A DNA stretch of 64,000 nt from Bradyrhizobium sp. Ec3.3 (GCF_000472925.1 NZ_AXAS01000025.1:62001-126000), one strand, 5' to 3'; shown: positions 33,384 through 41,927, counted from the first letter of the stretch. The notes: generated by a model not told the origin, from the letters alone. Program-made: numbers and translations.

Positions 33384-33812
33384 TCACTGACAAACGAGTA
33401 CGGGGATTCTCGCCTGCGTCAGCACCTTGTTTGTCACGCTGCCGATGAGAAGCATGGAAAGCCCGCTGCGCCCATGCGATGACATGACGATGAGATCGCA
33501 GCCCTTGTCCTCGGCTGCTGCGATGATGGCTTGATGGGGGTGTCCGCTCTCCACCTGAATCGTCTCGCAGGAAACACCAGCCGCCTTGGCCGCATTTGCC
33601 GCGCGATCCAACACGCTCCTGGCCTGTTCCTTGCGCAGCTCGGCATATGTTGCGACGGCTTCAAGGAACCGCCCCGTCAATTCGGAAAACGGTTCCACGA
33701 CGAAGATCACGGATACCTTGGCTCCAAGGGATTTCGCCAGCGCCAGCCCATGCGCCACCCCATGTTCCGCTAGCTCCGACCCATCCGTCGGAATGAGAAT
33801 ATGCCGGTACAT
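33384..33812 (-). CDS. Universal stress protein (UspA family)
   Basis: This is a single-domain universal stress protein (142 residues, normal length). It begins MYRHILIPTDGSELAEHGVAHGLALAKSLGAKVSVIFV and ends with the ATP-binding G-2x-G-9x-G(S/T) pattern, MSSHGRSGLSMLLIGSVTNKVLTQARIPVLV. A GGAGGTG site precedes the ATG at 33812. A FixK/FNR-type box is centred 78 bases upstream of the ATG, which points to induction under low oxygen as for many rhizobial Usp genes. Confidence 0.93.
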   Translation of the reverse strand: MYRHILIPTDGSELAEHGVAHGLALAKSLGAKVSVIFVVEPFSELTGRFLEAVATYAELRKEQARSVLDRAANAAKAAGVSCETIQVESGHPHQAIIAAAEDKGCDLIVMSSHGRSGLSMLLIGSVTNKVLTQARIPVLVCQ

Positions 33813-33882
33813 GCATCACCTCCCGATTGTCCGGACTTATCCCTGCCCTCCGAAGGTTGAGCCCGCGTTCCAGATACCGTCT

Positions 33883-33896
33883 TGAGATAAATCAAT
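33883..33896. promoter_or_regulatory. FixK/FNR-type box
   Basis: TTGAGATAAATCAA fits the anaerobox pattern TTGA-N6-TCAA exactly. It is centred 78 bases before the Usp start. If the box is centred at -41.5, transcription would start near 33848, leaving a leader of about 36 bases. It is also 110 bases before the small gene at 34006 on the other side, so it could serve either direction. Confidence 0.65.
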
Positions 33897-34005
33897 CTTT
33901 TTGCGCGACGCCGACGGCTGAACGGCCGGCCACCTTCCTCGGAGTGCAACGAATTGCGGTCAGCCAAGTTGATGATGGTTGGAAGTTGCGGATTGGAGCA
34001 ACGTC

Positions 34006-34212
34006 ATGTCTATGGCCAGAATTCCTGCAGCGGTTCTCGTGATTGGTGCGATATCACTCGGCGCACCTGCGATGGCTGCCCCGATCACTCCTTTGTCTTC
34101 GAGCGCCAAGCCGGTGGTGCAGGAGAGTGACGTCGTCCAAGTGCGCTGGCACTGGGGCCATTGGCACGGCGGAAGCTATCGGTGCACGCCCTACTGTCGT
34201 TGGGGCGGCTAG
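34006..34212 (+). CDS. Small secreted His/Trp-rich protein
   Basis: The 68 residues consist of a signal peptide (ARIPAAVLVIGAISLGAPAMA) and a mature peptide of about 45 residues. The mature peptide ends VRWHWGHWHGGSYRCTPYCRWGG: three His, four Trp and two Cys in its last 23 residues. The Cys pair may form a disulfide, or the His/Cys cluster may bind metal. I chose the ATG at 34006 because the signal starts there. I do not recognize a characterized family. Confidence 0.6.
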   Translation: MSMARIPAAVLVIGAISLGAPAMAAPITPLSSSAKPVVQESDVVQVRWHWGHWHGGSYRCTPYCRWGG

Positions 34213-34276
34213 TGTGAACCAGGTGGATACGGCCGCGAACCGCTAGGCCACATACGACATTGCTCCCGTCATTGCC

Positions 34277-35710
34277 CTACAGTGGCAGCGGCTTCGAAGG
34301 AAGCAGCGTGACGGCCGAGAGGGTTCCCAATCCACAGACCATGGCCGCGCCCGCGAAGAGCAACATGTAGGCGTCGGCCCGATCCGCAGTACTGAGCAAG
34401 GCACCCAGTGCGGCAATGCCGATGGCAAAGCTCGCTTGTCGCACGACGACGGTGGCAGCCGACGCCATGCCCGCCTGCTCGATTGGTGCCAACGCGACCA
34501 CGGCGCCGGATAGCTGAGGATGGGCCAGGGCGGCTCCAGTGCCGCTCAGGAACATTGCTGCCACGACCAACCATGATGGCGGCGGATCGTTTGAAATCAG
34601 CGCTGCAATGAAGGTCGCGCTCCCCGTGGTCATGAGGGAAAGGGCCAATACGAAATGCCGTCGCCATCCAAGCGCGGTGACGCTCCGGCCGCCGACCGGT
34701 GGCAACAACAACATTGGAAGGGTTGCCGCGAGCATGACTATTCCGCCTGCATCGTCACTTAGGCCGAAAGCGGTGGCGAGAAACGGCGGCAGGTAGACGA
34801 GCAAAGCCCAATACCCAATCGAGACCGATGTGAGGAGCAGTGCTATCCCCGCCATCGCCCTGTTCAAGAACACAGCCGGATCGAAGATGGGTTGGGCGCG
34901 CCTACGTTGCTGGAGGACGAAGGCACCGAGCAGCAAAATGGCAAAGCCAGACCCCGACCAAAACGCCATCGGCGAAGATCGACCATGCAGCAGAGACTCG
35001 ATCAGCATGAAGAGGGCGCCGGTGAGGATGGCCATTCCGGAAACGTCGACGGGGCGCGGCAAAGCTTCACGCGCGTCGTTCACGACACGCGGGACACTCC
35101 ATGCGACAAGGGCGCACGCAGGAATGTTTGCCAGGAATATCCATCGCCATCCGAACCAGGACGCGACGATGCCGCCGAGCGTTGGCCCCAATGCCATCGC
35201 TATTCCGGACATGACGCCAAGCCAGGAAAAGGCACGTGTCCGCGACACCGCCTGCGGATATGTCGTGGCGATCAGAGCGATGCCACCAGTGATCACGAAG
35301 GCGGCCCCAACACCCTGGGCCGCGCGTGCAAGCGACAGCGACAGGCCATCCCATGCCAGGGCGCACATCAGAGATGCCGCAGCGAATACGAGGTTGCCGC
35401 GCAGCATCGCCTTGCGACGGCCGTATCGGTCGGACAGCGCTCCGGCGACCAAGAGCGAGCCTGTGAACGCAAGGCTGTAGGCATCCATGAGCCACGCATA
35501 GCCGGCGATTCCGAGCTCCAGTTCGCGCGAAATTGCCGGTAAGGCGACGACGACCGCTGTGACGTCGAAATTGCTCAAGAAACCGGCCAAGCCCAAAGCA
35601 AGCGCCGGCCACATGGAAATCGGCTGCGCAGTTTCCATCGATCTGGCTTGTGGTTGGCTCGGCGACATCTCGACATTCATCTCGATCAAGAGTGATGGCC
35701 GAGAAAGCAT
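34277..35710 (-). CDS. MFS transporter, DHA2 (EmrB/QacA) type
   Basis: This 477-residue membrane protein has 14 predicted helices. It starts ALALGLAGFLSNFDVTAVVVALPAI, has the motif A-like loop SDRYGRRKAMLRG (about 88-100) and the motif C-like stretch SGIAMALGPTLGGIVASWFGWRWIF. This is the drug:proton antiporter DHA2 layout. Possible starts are a GTG at 35716 and ATGs at 35710, 35680 and 35668; 35710 has GGGTGA nearby. It is head-to-head with a LysR gene and probably exports a compound to which that regulator responds. Confidence 0.9.
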   Translation of the reverse strand: MLSRPSLLIEMNVEMSPSQPQARSMETAQPISMWPALALGLAGFLSNFDVTAVVVALPAISRELELGIAGYAWLMDAYSLAFTGSLLVAGALSDRYGRRKAMLRGNLVFAAASLMCALAWDGLSLSLARAAQGVGAAFVITGGIALIATTYPQAVSRTRAFSWLGVMSGIAMALGPTLGGIVASWFGWRWIFLANIPACALVAWSVPRVVNDAREALPRPVDVSGMAILTGALFMLIESLLHGRSSPMAFWSGSGFAILLLGAFVLQQRRRAQPIFDPAVFLNRAMAGIALLLTSVSIGYWALLVYLPPFLATAFGLSDDAGGIVMLAATLPMLLLPPVGGRSVTALGWRRHFVLALSLMTTGSATFIAALISNDPPPSWLVVAAMFLSGTGAALAHPQLSGAVVALAPIEQAGMASAATVVVRQASFAIGIAALGALLSTADRADAYMLLFAGAAMVCGLGTLSAVTLLPSKPLPL

Positions 35711-35730
35711 GATCACCCGTTCACATCATC

Positions 35731-35745
35731 ATGAATCTGGTTCAT
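35731..35745. promoter_or_regulatory. Inverted repeat between the MFS and LysR genes
   Basis: ATGAA-TCTGG-TTCAT is a perfect 5-5-5 inverted repeat of the LysR box type. It lies between the two divergent starts (35710 and 35755), only 9 bases before the LysR ATG. Autoregulation is likely if it is the binding site. Confidence 0.45.
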
Positions 35746-35754
35746 AGTTACAGG

Positions 35755-36681
35755 ATGCGAACTCTTCCTCCCTTTGACGGCCTCGTCGCCTTTGAAGCGG
35801 CCGCGCGCCATCGCAGCATGACGCTCGCAGCCGGCGAGCTCCGTCTCACACAGAGTGCGATCAGTCATCGCCTGAAAAAGCTCGAAGCTTTTGTCGGCGC
35901 GCCGTTGTTCAATCGCACTGGCACCGGGCTGGCGCCGACGCCAGCCGGCATCTCGTTGCTGGAGAATATTGTTAGACTGCTGGATGACATGGCGAGTCTC
36001 CGGGCTCGATTCAGAGCTGCGGCTCGGCCGGCGAACCTGAAAATCGGTGTCGGAGCAGCGCTGTCGCACTATTGGCTGGCGCGTCGATTGCCAGGATTCG
36101 CGGCGTCGAACCCGGACATTGGGCTCGAACTCGTCGTCCTTGAAAGCGAAGCGCAGATGCGTGCCGCAGATGTTGACGTTCTCATCCTGTGGCTGCCCAA
36201 ATCCACAGCGCGATCCAACTCCACGCAGCGCTTGCTCTTCAATGAGCGGGTCTTTCCGGTTGCAGCGCCGCGCCTTGTTCGACGAGCTCGACCGCTGTCG
36301 AACCCGCTCAAGTTTGCCGGCCTGCCGATCATCCACAAGGGACCATTTGGCCGGAACGACGGTGCCGAGTGGTCATGGCCGGTGTGGTTTGAGAGGCTCG
36401 GGATAAAAACGCAGGTGCCAGAGGGCATGCGCTTCAGCTCTCTGAGTTTGGCGCTCGCTGCGGCGATCGAGGGCGCGGGCGTTGTCCTTGCGCGCTCCTT
36501 GCTCGTTCAGGACGCAATGGCTGAGCGCAGGCTGTGCCGTTTGCTGCCGCCGAAGTGGGACATGCCGTCCAGCAAGACACATATTATCCGCTGGCAGGCC
36601 GTCTTGACCGGCGACAAGCGCGTGAATCGGTTTGCCAACTGGATTGCCAACGAGGCGGATCGCACGTCAACGGACACCTAG
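35755..36681 (+). CDS. LysR family regulator (GcvA-like)
   Basis: This 308-residue regulator begins MRTLPPFDGLVAFEAAARHRSMTLAAGELRLTQSAISHRLKKLEAF, the form of the GcvA/AmpR branch, and carries the effector domain at about 90-300. The ATG at 35755 is chosen over one at 35731, which would lie inside the operator-like repeat. Its TAG stop (36679-36681) falls at the outer edge of a 150-base dispersed repeat. Confidence 0.92.
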   Translation: MRTLPPFDGLVAFEAAARHRSMTLAAGELRLTQSAISHRLKKLEAFVGAPLFNRTGTGLAPTPAGISLLENIVRLLDDMASLRARFRAAARPANLKIGVGAALSHYWLARRLPGFAASNPDIGLELVVLESEAQMRAADVDVLILWLPKSTARSNSTQRLLFNERVFPVAAPRLVRRARPLSNPLKFAGLPIIHKGPFGRNDGAEWSWPVWFERLGIKTQVPEGMRFSSLSLALAAAIEGAGVVLARSLLVQDAMAERRLCRLLPPKWDMPSSKTHIIRWQAVLTGDKRVNRFANWIANEADRTSTDT

Positions 36682-36830
36682 AGCATGATCCGGACCCGAA
36701 GGGCCGCGTTAGCGCAAAAGGTGGAGCGGTTTTCCCTCGCGACAAACGCGGAACGCGGTTTGCGCGGAGATCATGTTCAACCAACAACCTATAGCGCGAT
36801 GGCGATTCATCCCATACTCATCGCGCTTTA
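36679..36830. repeat. 150-base dispersed intergenic repeat, copy 1
   Basis: This stretch is the reverse complement of a sequence at 57640-57789. Shared blocks include AAAGCGCGATGAG, ATCGCGCT, CATGATCTCCGCGCAAAC, GTTTGTCGCGAGGGAAAACC and GCGCTAACGCGGCCCTTCGG, with about five out of six positions alike by eye. It contains internal inverted repeats (AAAGCGCGATG / CATCGCGCT). Its end TAA (36828-36830, leftward) is the stop codon of the carboxylesterase gene, and its other edge contains the LysR stop. No open frame or transposase is present. Confidence 0.85.
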
Positions 36831-38390
36831 GGACATTGTCGTGTGGCCCGCTTGGCCGCACGAATGGTCACGCTCTGGCTGGCCGTGAACTTTCCGCTTG
36901 GCTGTCTGCGGTACTACAAATTGCGCCAGCAGCTCCGCCCACAGGCGGAAGCGCTTGCCTTCGTTGAGGCTACCAATATGGAAGGGACGGTCGAAGATGG
37001 CGAGAGGTTCCTTGCCGAGCTCGAAGCGCGGCCAGGCGTCGGCCGTATCAGGTGAACCGGTCGCGACGAAGCGCAGCATGCTGGCCTGGAGGCGCATGGC
37101 AACTTCAATATCGCCAGGTGTCATCGGGCCGCCCTTGCGCCGAAGGATGGGGCGATGGATGAAGTAAGGCAGGTGCGCCCAGACGCAGGCATTGTCCGCG
37201 CCGTGCGTCGGCCCTTGCGACAGGAAAGGCTCCAGCGCCGGACGATGATCGAACCGGTTCAGCCAAACGGCACCGCCGGCCGCACTCTGATGGCGTGCAA
37301 TCGCGGCTAGCGGCCGATGCCAGAAGGCATCCGACAGCAGCGCCTCGTAGGGATCCTCATCCGCACGCGCGGTCGCACTATAGCAGGCGAGCAGGCGCTC
37401 GAAGCCGGCGTCGCCGAAGGACGCGCGGATGTGCCGCTCGGTGACGCGGATCATCGCGGCAGGCGGCGTGCTCTTCAGGAACATCACCATCTCGTCGCGG
37501 CAGGAGCCGAGCCAAAGCGGTACGTCGCGGAGTGCGCCGCCGGCAATGGCGTCGATCGGATCGCGGGGGATCACCACACCGTCCAGCACCGGGCCGAACA
37601 CGGTGCCGGATTCCGTTTCATCCGCCAGCCTGCGACCGACGCTTTCCACCGCCGCGAAGAGCTGCGGCAGCGGCACGGCCGCGATGGCGCTCGCATCGTT
37701 TTCCAGCCTGAGCTCCGCAATCACGCGCCGCGCCACCTCATCGGCATGCGCGGGGTTCATGATGCCGCGGCCCGGCGCGCTGAAGGCGATGGCGCGCGCG
37801 AACTTGTGCTTCGCCTGAGGCAGGGTTGCCAGCGCGATCACCATGGACGCGCCCGCCGATTGGCCGAACAGCGTCAGCGCATCGGGATCGCCGCCGAAAC
37901 CCGCGATGTTGGCGCGCACCCAGTCGAGCGCGGTGAGCGCATCCGACATCGCAAGATTGTTGGCCTCCGCCAGCCTACCGCCGAGGCGATGCAGTTGCAG
38001 GAAGCCGAGCGGCCCGAGCCGGTAGTTGATGGTGACGATGACGGCCGGCCCCTGCGCGGCGAGGAAGCTGCCGTCATAGTCGGCGCCGCCGCCGGTGACG
38101 AAGGCGCCGCCATGAACGAAGAACAGCACCGGCAATGGCCGATCGACCGCGGCCGGTGCAAAGATGTTCAGGGTGAGGCAGGCGGGCTCATTCGCCTGAT
38201 CGAGATGGCCGGGCTGCGGCGCGTAGGCGCCGTGGGCCGTGCAGGCGATCGGCTCGGACCACGCGCGCGGCGGCACCGCTCTCGCAAAGCGCCGTGCGGT
38301 CGCATAGGGCACGCCCTTGAAGGCGCGCACGCCCTTCTGCTCGAGGCCGCGGACCGGCCCGTTCGTGGTCGAAACTGTCTGCGTCAACAT
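36828..38390 (-). CDS. Carboxylesterase type B
   Basis: This 520-residue cytoplasmic esterase (no signal peptide) has VRAFKGVPYATARRF at the start, the oxyanion block LPVLFFVHGGAFVTGGG (about 88-104), the nucleophile Ser in LTLFGQSAGASMVIA (about 180) and a candidate active-site His in QGPTHGADN. Family members hydrolyse carboxylic esters, often of xenobiotics. It starts 18 bases after the MFS transporter stop and so is co-transcribed with it. Its TAA stop is formed by the edge of the dispersed repeat. Confidence 0.92.
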   Translation of the reverse strand: MLTQTVSTTNGPVRGLEQKGVRAFKGVPYATARRFARAVPPRAWSEPIACTAHGAYAPQPGHLDQANEPACLTLNIFAPAAVDRPLPVLFFVHGGAFVTGGGADYDGSFLAAQGPAVIVTINYRLGPLGFLQLHRLGGRLAEANNLAMSDALTALDWVRANIAGFGGDPDALTLFGQSAGASMVIALATLPQAKHKFARAIAFSAPGRGIMNPAHADEVARRVIAELRLENDASAIAAVPLPQLFAAVESVGRRLADETESGTVFGPVLDGVVIPRDPIDAIAGGALRDVPLWLGSCRDEMVMFLKSTPPAAMIRVTERHIRASFGDAGFERLLACYSATARADEDPYEALLSDAFWHRPLAAIARHQSAAGGAVWLNRFDHRPALEPFLSQGPTHGADNACVWAHLPYFIHRPILRRKGGPMTPGDIEVAMRLQASMLRFVATGSPDTADAWPRFELGKEPLAIFDRPFHIGSLNEGKRFRLWAELLAQFVVPQTAKRKVHGQPERDHSCGQAGHTTMS

Positions 38391-38408
38391 GCGAACGTCG
38401 CCTCTGCT

Positions 38409-39749
38409 CTAACCGCGCCGCCGACCGAGATCGGCGATGTCGACCGTATGCGTCTCGCGCGCCGTCGCGGCGGCCGCGGCCGAGATCACGCAACAGGCGG
38501 CGACGAAGATCGCGACCGGAATCCAGCCGTTCGGCCCCTCGCCGACCAGGCTCGCGCTCACCAGCGGCGTGAAACCGGCGGCGAGGAAGCCGAGTTGCGT
38601 CCCGATCGCGGTGCCGGAATAACGCACGCGCGCCTCGAACATTTCTGCATAGAAGGACGGCCAGATCGCGTTCGGCGCGGCATAGACGACGCCCGAGAGG
38701 ATCGTCGCGGCGGCGAAGATCGCGATCGCGTTGCCCGAGGTAATCAACATGAAGTACGGGAACAGCAGCACCGCGCAGCCGAGCACGCCGCCGATGAACA
38801 CCGGCTTGCGGCCGATCCTGTCGGCGAGCAGCGCCCAGAGCGGCTGGGTGATCAGCGCCGTGACGTTGCCGAGCACGCCGGCCCACAGCATGGTCGGGCG
38901 CGCCACGCCGAACTTGCTGGTGGCGTAGCCGAGCGCGAACACGGCGGTCATGGTGCTGACGGTTGCGATCAGCGCGCAGACGATGACGCGCAGTACGTCC
39001 GGCCAGTAGTCGCGCAGCAGCGCGACCACGGGGAAGCGCGCGACCTGCGCCCTGTCCTTGATCTCTTCGAAGACCGGCGTCTCCGGCATCGTCCGCCGCA
39101 CGAGATAAGCGACCAGCAGCACCAGTGCCGAGAGCAGGAACGGAATGCGCCAGCCCCAGCTCAGAAGCTGATCCTCCGGCAGGCTCGAAACCGGGATGAA
39201 CACCAGCGTCGCCAGGATCGCGCCCGCCTGCGTACCGCTCAACGTCCAGCTCGTGAAGAAGGCGCGGTTGGAGTTGGCGGAATGCTCGAGCGTCAGCGAG
39301 TTCGCCCCGCTCTGCTCGCCGGCGGCCGACAGGCCCTGCAGCAGCCGCAGCAGCGTCAGAATGATCGGTGCGGCATTGCCGATCGCCTTCGCATCCGGCA
39401 ACAAGCCGATCGCGAGCGTCGAGCCGCCCATCAGCACGAGCGTGAACAAGAGCACCGTCTTCCGCCCGATACGGTCGCCGAAATGGCCAAGGATGACGGC
39501 GCCTACGGGGCGCGCGATATAGCCGATGCCGAAGGAGAGCAGCGCGAGCAGCGTCGCGGTCGCGGGATCGACATTGGCGAAGAACACTTTTGGAAAGATC
39601 AGCGCGGCCGCAGTACCGTAGATGAAGAAGTCGTAGTATTCGAGCATGCTGCCGACGAAGCTGACGAGCGCCGCGCGCTTCGGCAGCTTGTTCTGCGCGG
39701 CTTCCGTTGTGACGGGCGCGTGCAGCGATGCGGTTGACGTCAACGTCAT
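38409..39749 (-). CDS. MFS transporter, metabolite:H+ symporter (MHS) type
   Basis: The protein has 446 residues and 12 helices. It shows the MHS features SFVGSMLEYYDFFIYGTAAAL near the start and GHFGDRIGRKTVLLFTLVLMGGSTLAIGLLP (motif A and helix 3). MHS proteins import organic acids, osmolytes or shikimate-like compounds with protons. I chose the ATG at 39749, preceded by GGGGAGGAATTTTC, over an upstream frame extension. With the downstream carboxylesterase it forms an import-and-hydrolyse pair, divergent from a TetR gene. Confidence 0.92.
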   Translation of the reverse strand: MTLTSTASLHAPVTTEAAQNKLPKRAALVSFVGSMLEYYDFFIYGTAAALIFPKVFFANVDPATATLLALLSFGIGYIARPVGAVILGHFGDRIGRKTVLLFTLVLMGGSTLAIGLLPDAKAIGNAAPIILTLLRLLQGLSAAGEQSGANSLTLEHSANSNRAFFTSWTLSGTQAGAILATLVFIPVSSLPEDQLLSWGWRIPFLLSALVLLVAYLVRRTMPETPVFEEIKDRAQVARFPVVALLRDYWPDVLRVIVCALIATVSTMTAVFALGYATSKFGVARPTMLWAGVLGNVTALITQPLWALLADRIGRKPVFIGGVLGCAVLLFPYFMLITSGNAIAIFAAATILSGVVYAAPNAIWPSFYAEMFEARVRYSGTAIGTQLGFLAAGFTPLVSASLVGEGPNGWIPVAIFVAACCVISAAAAATARETHTVDIADLGRRRG

Positions 39750-39861
39750 GAAAATTCCTCCCCGTGTGATGCGCGGCAGATCCCGCGTCCGTTGGCGGCG
39801 ACCTTCTTGGCTGCCCCGTGCTTTGCGGTGACTTGCCGTCACTCGCTTTCGCTCATAATGT

Positions 39862-39875
39862 ACGAACTAGTACGT
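39862..39875. promoter_or_regulatory. TetR-type operator candidate
   Basis: ACGAACTAGTACGT is a 14-base palindrome with one mismatched pair, centred on ACTAGT. It lies in the divergent gap between the MFS gene (start 39749) and the TetR gene (start 39967), in an AT-richer patch. TetR proteins of this type usually bind such sites and repress both directions. Confidence 0.5.
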
Positions 39876-39966
39876 TTAGGCAAGGTTGCATCGAAGCCGT
39901 GCCTGGGGTTACGAAATTTGCCTTCACCTTCAAGGTGATCCATAGAAAATGGCGGGAGAAACCGTG

Positions 39967-40623
39967 ATGCTGAAGCGCATGCCCCCTGCCCACAAGCGCA
40001 CCAACGACCCCGAGCGCACCAAGCGTGACATCATCGAAGTGGCGACGCAGGAATTCGCCTCAGAGGGCTACTCCGGCGCGCGGGTCGACGCGATCGCAGC
40101 GCGCACCCGCACCTCCAAGCGGATGATCTACTACTATTTCGGCGGCAAGGAGCAGCTCTATCTCGCGGTGCTGGCGGAGGCCTATCGCAACATCCGCGCG
40201 CTGGAGGACCAGCTCGACATCGAGCGCTGCGACGCGCGCGAGGGCCTGCGGCGGCTGATCGAGGCGACGTTCGACCACGACGAGCGCAATCCGAATTTCA
40301 TCCGCCTCGTCAGCATCGAAAACATCCACCACGGCAAGCACCTGAAGCAGAATCCGCAACTGCGCCAGCTCAACGCCAGCGTGATCACGACGCTCGACCG
40401 GATCCTCGCGCGCGGCCGCAAGGAAGGCGTCTTCCGCAACGACGTCGACGCCGTCGACCTGCATCTTGCCATCAGCTCCTACTGCTTCTTCCGCGTCGCC
40501 AACCGCCACACCTTCGGCGCCCTGTTCGACCGCGATCTGAGCGAGCCCAAGGTGCTGGCGAAGAGCCGGACGCAGATCGTGGAGATGATTTTGGCCTGGT
40601 TGGGGGCAAAGAGCACCGGGTAG
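39967..40623 (+). CDS. TetR family transcriptional regulator
   Basis: This 218-residue regulator has the N-terminal helix-turn-helix (RDIIEVATQEFASEGYSGARVDAIAARTRTSKRMIYYYFGGKEQLYLAVL, about 20-69) and a C-terminal ligand domain with LRRLIEATFDHDERNPNFIRLVSIENIHHGKHL, as in the TetR_C_33 / NalC-like group. The ATG at 39967 has GGGAG 8 bases upstream; another ATG at 39949 is possible. It probably represses the divergent transporter and esterase. Confidence 0.93.
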   Translation: MLKRMPPAHKRTNDPERTKRDIIEVATQEFASEGYSGARVDAIAARTRTSKRMIYYYFGGKEQLYLAVLAEAYRNIRALEDQLDIERCDAREGLRRLIEATFDHDERNPNFIRLVSIENIHHGKHLKQNPQLRQLNASVITTLDRILARGRKEGVFRNDVDAVDLHLAISSYCFFRVANRHTFGALFDRDLSEPKVLAKSRTQIVEMILAWLGAKSTG

Positions 40624-40957
40624 CGGCCGGGCCGTCCGTTTGGACGGCTTGCGTCGGGGCCGGAAGAGCTTCCACATCCCAGCTGTCATTCCCGCGAAAG
40701 CGGGGAATCCAGGGCGCGTCAAAACCGACAGCAGCTCAGCTCTTGATATTAGCCCACCTGCTTAGCCAGTGACGATGCGATTCCATCCGCCGACATAGGG
40801 CAGAGTTGTTGTCACTTGCGAAGTCTGAACCAAGATCAAGTCGATGAAGACAAACCTTGATCGAGATTGCATTGAGGTTCGCTCCTCTCGTCTCTCGATG
40901 CATCCCGCTGGACATTTTACATCACTATGGAGGCAACCCCATTGAAGGAGGTAAGCC
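40624..40957. other. Intergenic region with REP-type hairpin
   Basis: The 334 bases hold no convincing gene. At 40685-40711 is the hairpin element GTCATTCCCGCGAAAGCGG continuing to GGAATCC (stem CCCGC/GCGGG with loop GAAA), a common short palindromic repeat of alphaproteobacteria; it may end tetR transcription. The rest is AT-richer towards 40958 and probably holds the promoter of the next gene. Confidence 0.6.
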
Positions 40958-41545
40958 ATGAACAAGCTCTATGCTCTCGCCTCGGTTGGGTTCTGCGTAG
41001 CTTCGGCAGCCCTGATTACGTCGGCATCGTCTCTTCCGACGGAGGAAGTACCGAAGACCGAACCAGAGTATATCGCCAAGGCGAAGACCGCGGCCCCGCC
41101 GTCGGTGGTGAATAACGCCACGATCACCATGCCGCAGCCGGATGGGTCTTCTAAGACCGTCCAGACCGGATCGAACGGTTTCACGTGCTTTATCGACAAG
41201 TACGGAACGCCCGAATGCGATGACCAGAACGCCATGGAATGGCGGAAAGCTCTGCAAGCCAATCAGGCTCCGCCGAATAAGATTGGCCTAATTTTCATGC
41301 TTGCCGGTGACACCGGCACGAGCAATCACGATTTCACCGAACGGCACACGCACCAGCATTGGGTCCAGACCGGGCCGCACGTGATGATCGTCGGCGGCGC
41401 AGCACACGAGATGCTCAGTCCTTATCCACGCGATCTGGATGTCAAAGACGCGACGCAGCCCTTCGTCATGTTCCCTGGCAAGCCCAACGAACACCTCATG
41501 ATCCCGGTGCACCCGCAAGAGCTTACCACGGGCAGCGCGCGGTGA
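40958..41545 (+). CDS. Secreted protein of unknown function, His-rich motif
   Basis: The 195 residues start with a signal peptide (LYALASVGFCVASAALITSASS). The mature part has the notable segment FTERHTHQHWVQTGPHVMIVGG (around 126-147), then PYPRDLDVKDATQPFVMFPGKPNEHLMIPV at the end. The His cluster suggests metal or heme contact. Two Cys lie near FTCFIDKYGTPECDDQNAMEW and may form a disulfide. The ribosome site GAAGGAGG is very strong, which suggests high expression. I do not recognize a named family. A perfect GC-rich stem follows the stop. Confidence 0.75.
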   Translation: MNKLYALASVGFCVASAALITSASSLPTEEVPKTEPEYIAKAKTAAPPSVVNNATITMPQPDGSSKTVQTGSNGFTCFIDKYGTPECDDQNAMEWRKALQANQAPPNKIGLIFMLAGDTGTSNHDFTERHTHQHWVQTGPHVMIVGGAAHEMLSPYPRDLDVKDATQPFVMFPGKPNEHLMIPVHPQELTTGSAR

Positions 41546-41555
41546 CGTGAGTGAA

Positions 41556-41590
41556 CGCCGCCGTGCCTTGAGACCAGCGGCACGGCGGCG
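41556..41590 (+). terminator. GC-rich stem-loop after the secreted-protein gene
   Basis: CGCCGCCGTGCC (41556-41567) and GGCACGGCGGCG (41579-41590) are perfect 12-base arms with an 11-base loop, 11 bases after the stop codon. There is no following T-run, so it may act as an mRNA-stabilizing end or Rho-assisted terminator. Confidence 0.55.
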
Positions 41591-41927
41591 AGCGTCGACT
41601 AAAACCGCTTGCATCTCGCGGGGCGTCCACAGATGAGTACACGCCCTGTACGCCGCGGCCTCCCCGTAGGAATACTGGATCGCCGCTCCAGTGTGTAATT
41701 GCGCACCAGGAGGGCGATGACACCGAGAATATGGTGAGCGCCCTTCACAAGTTCATCATTGCAAGCGCAGCGGAGCAATCGAGTCCGCGCTGATGCGCCT
41801 GTTTCGCTGATTTACTCGACGTGCCAATGCCTTACGCGGCGCAAGGCATCCCCGCCGGCGAATCGCCGTTCTACTTTGCATGGGGTTGTTTTCGATAGTT
41901 TGGTGGGAAGGGTCCCGATGAGCGGCC
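41591..41927. other. Intergenic region with REP-like palindrome
   Basis: No supported gene is present in these 337 bases. At 41679-41718 is an inverted repeat with arms ATCGCC / GGCGAT around CCAGTGTGTAATTGCGCACCAGG, which shares its core with the elements at 24901 and 53351. The stretch 41805-41905, ending CTTTGCATGGGGTTGTTTTCG, looks like another non-coding element. Only one copy is in this window, so I cannot confirm that it is repeated. Confidence 0.5.

Noticed and set aside
37317..39737. 806-codon open frame on the plus strand
   Set aside because: It is antisense to the carboxylesterase and MFS genes; low-complexity Arg/Asp/His composition.
40762..40965. Minus-strand 67-codon frame before the secreted protein gene
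   Set aside because: It overlaps the promoter and strong ribosome site of the plus-strand gene and has no recognizable similarity.
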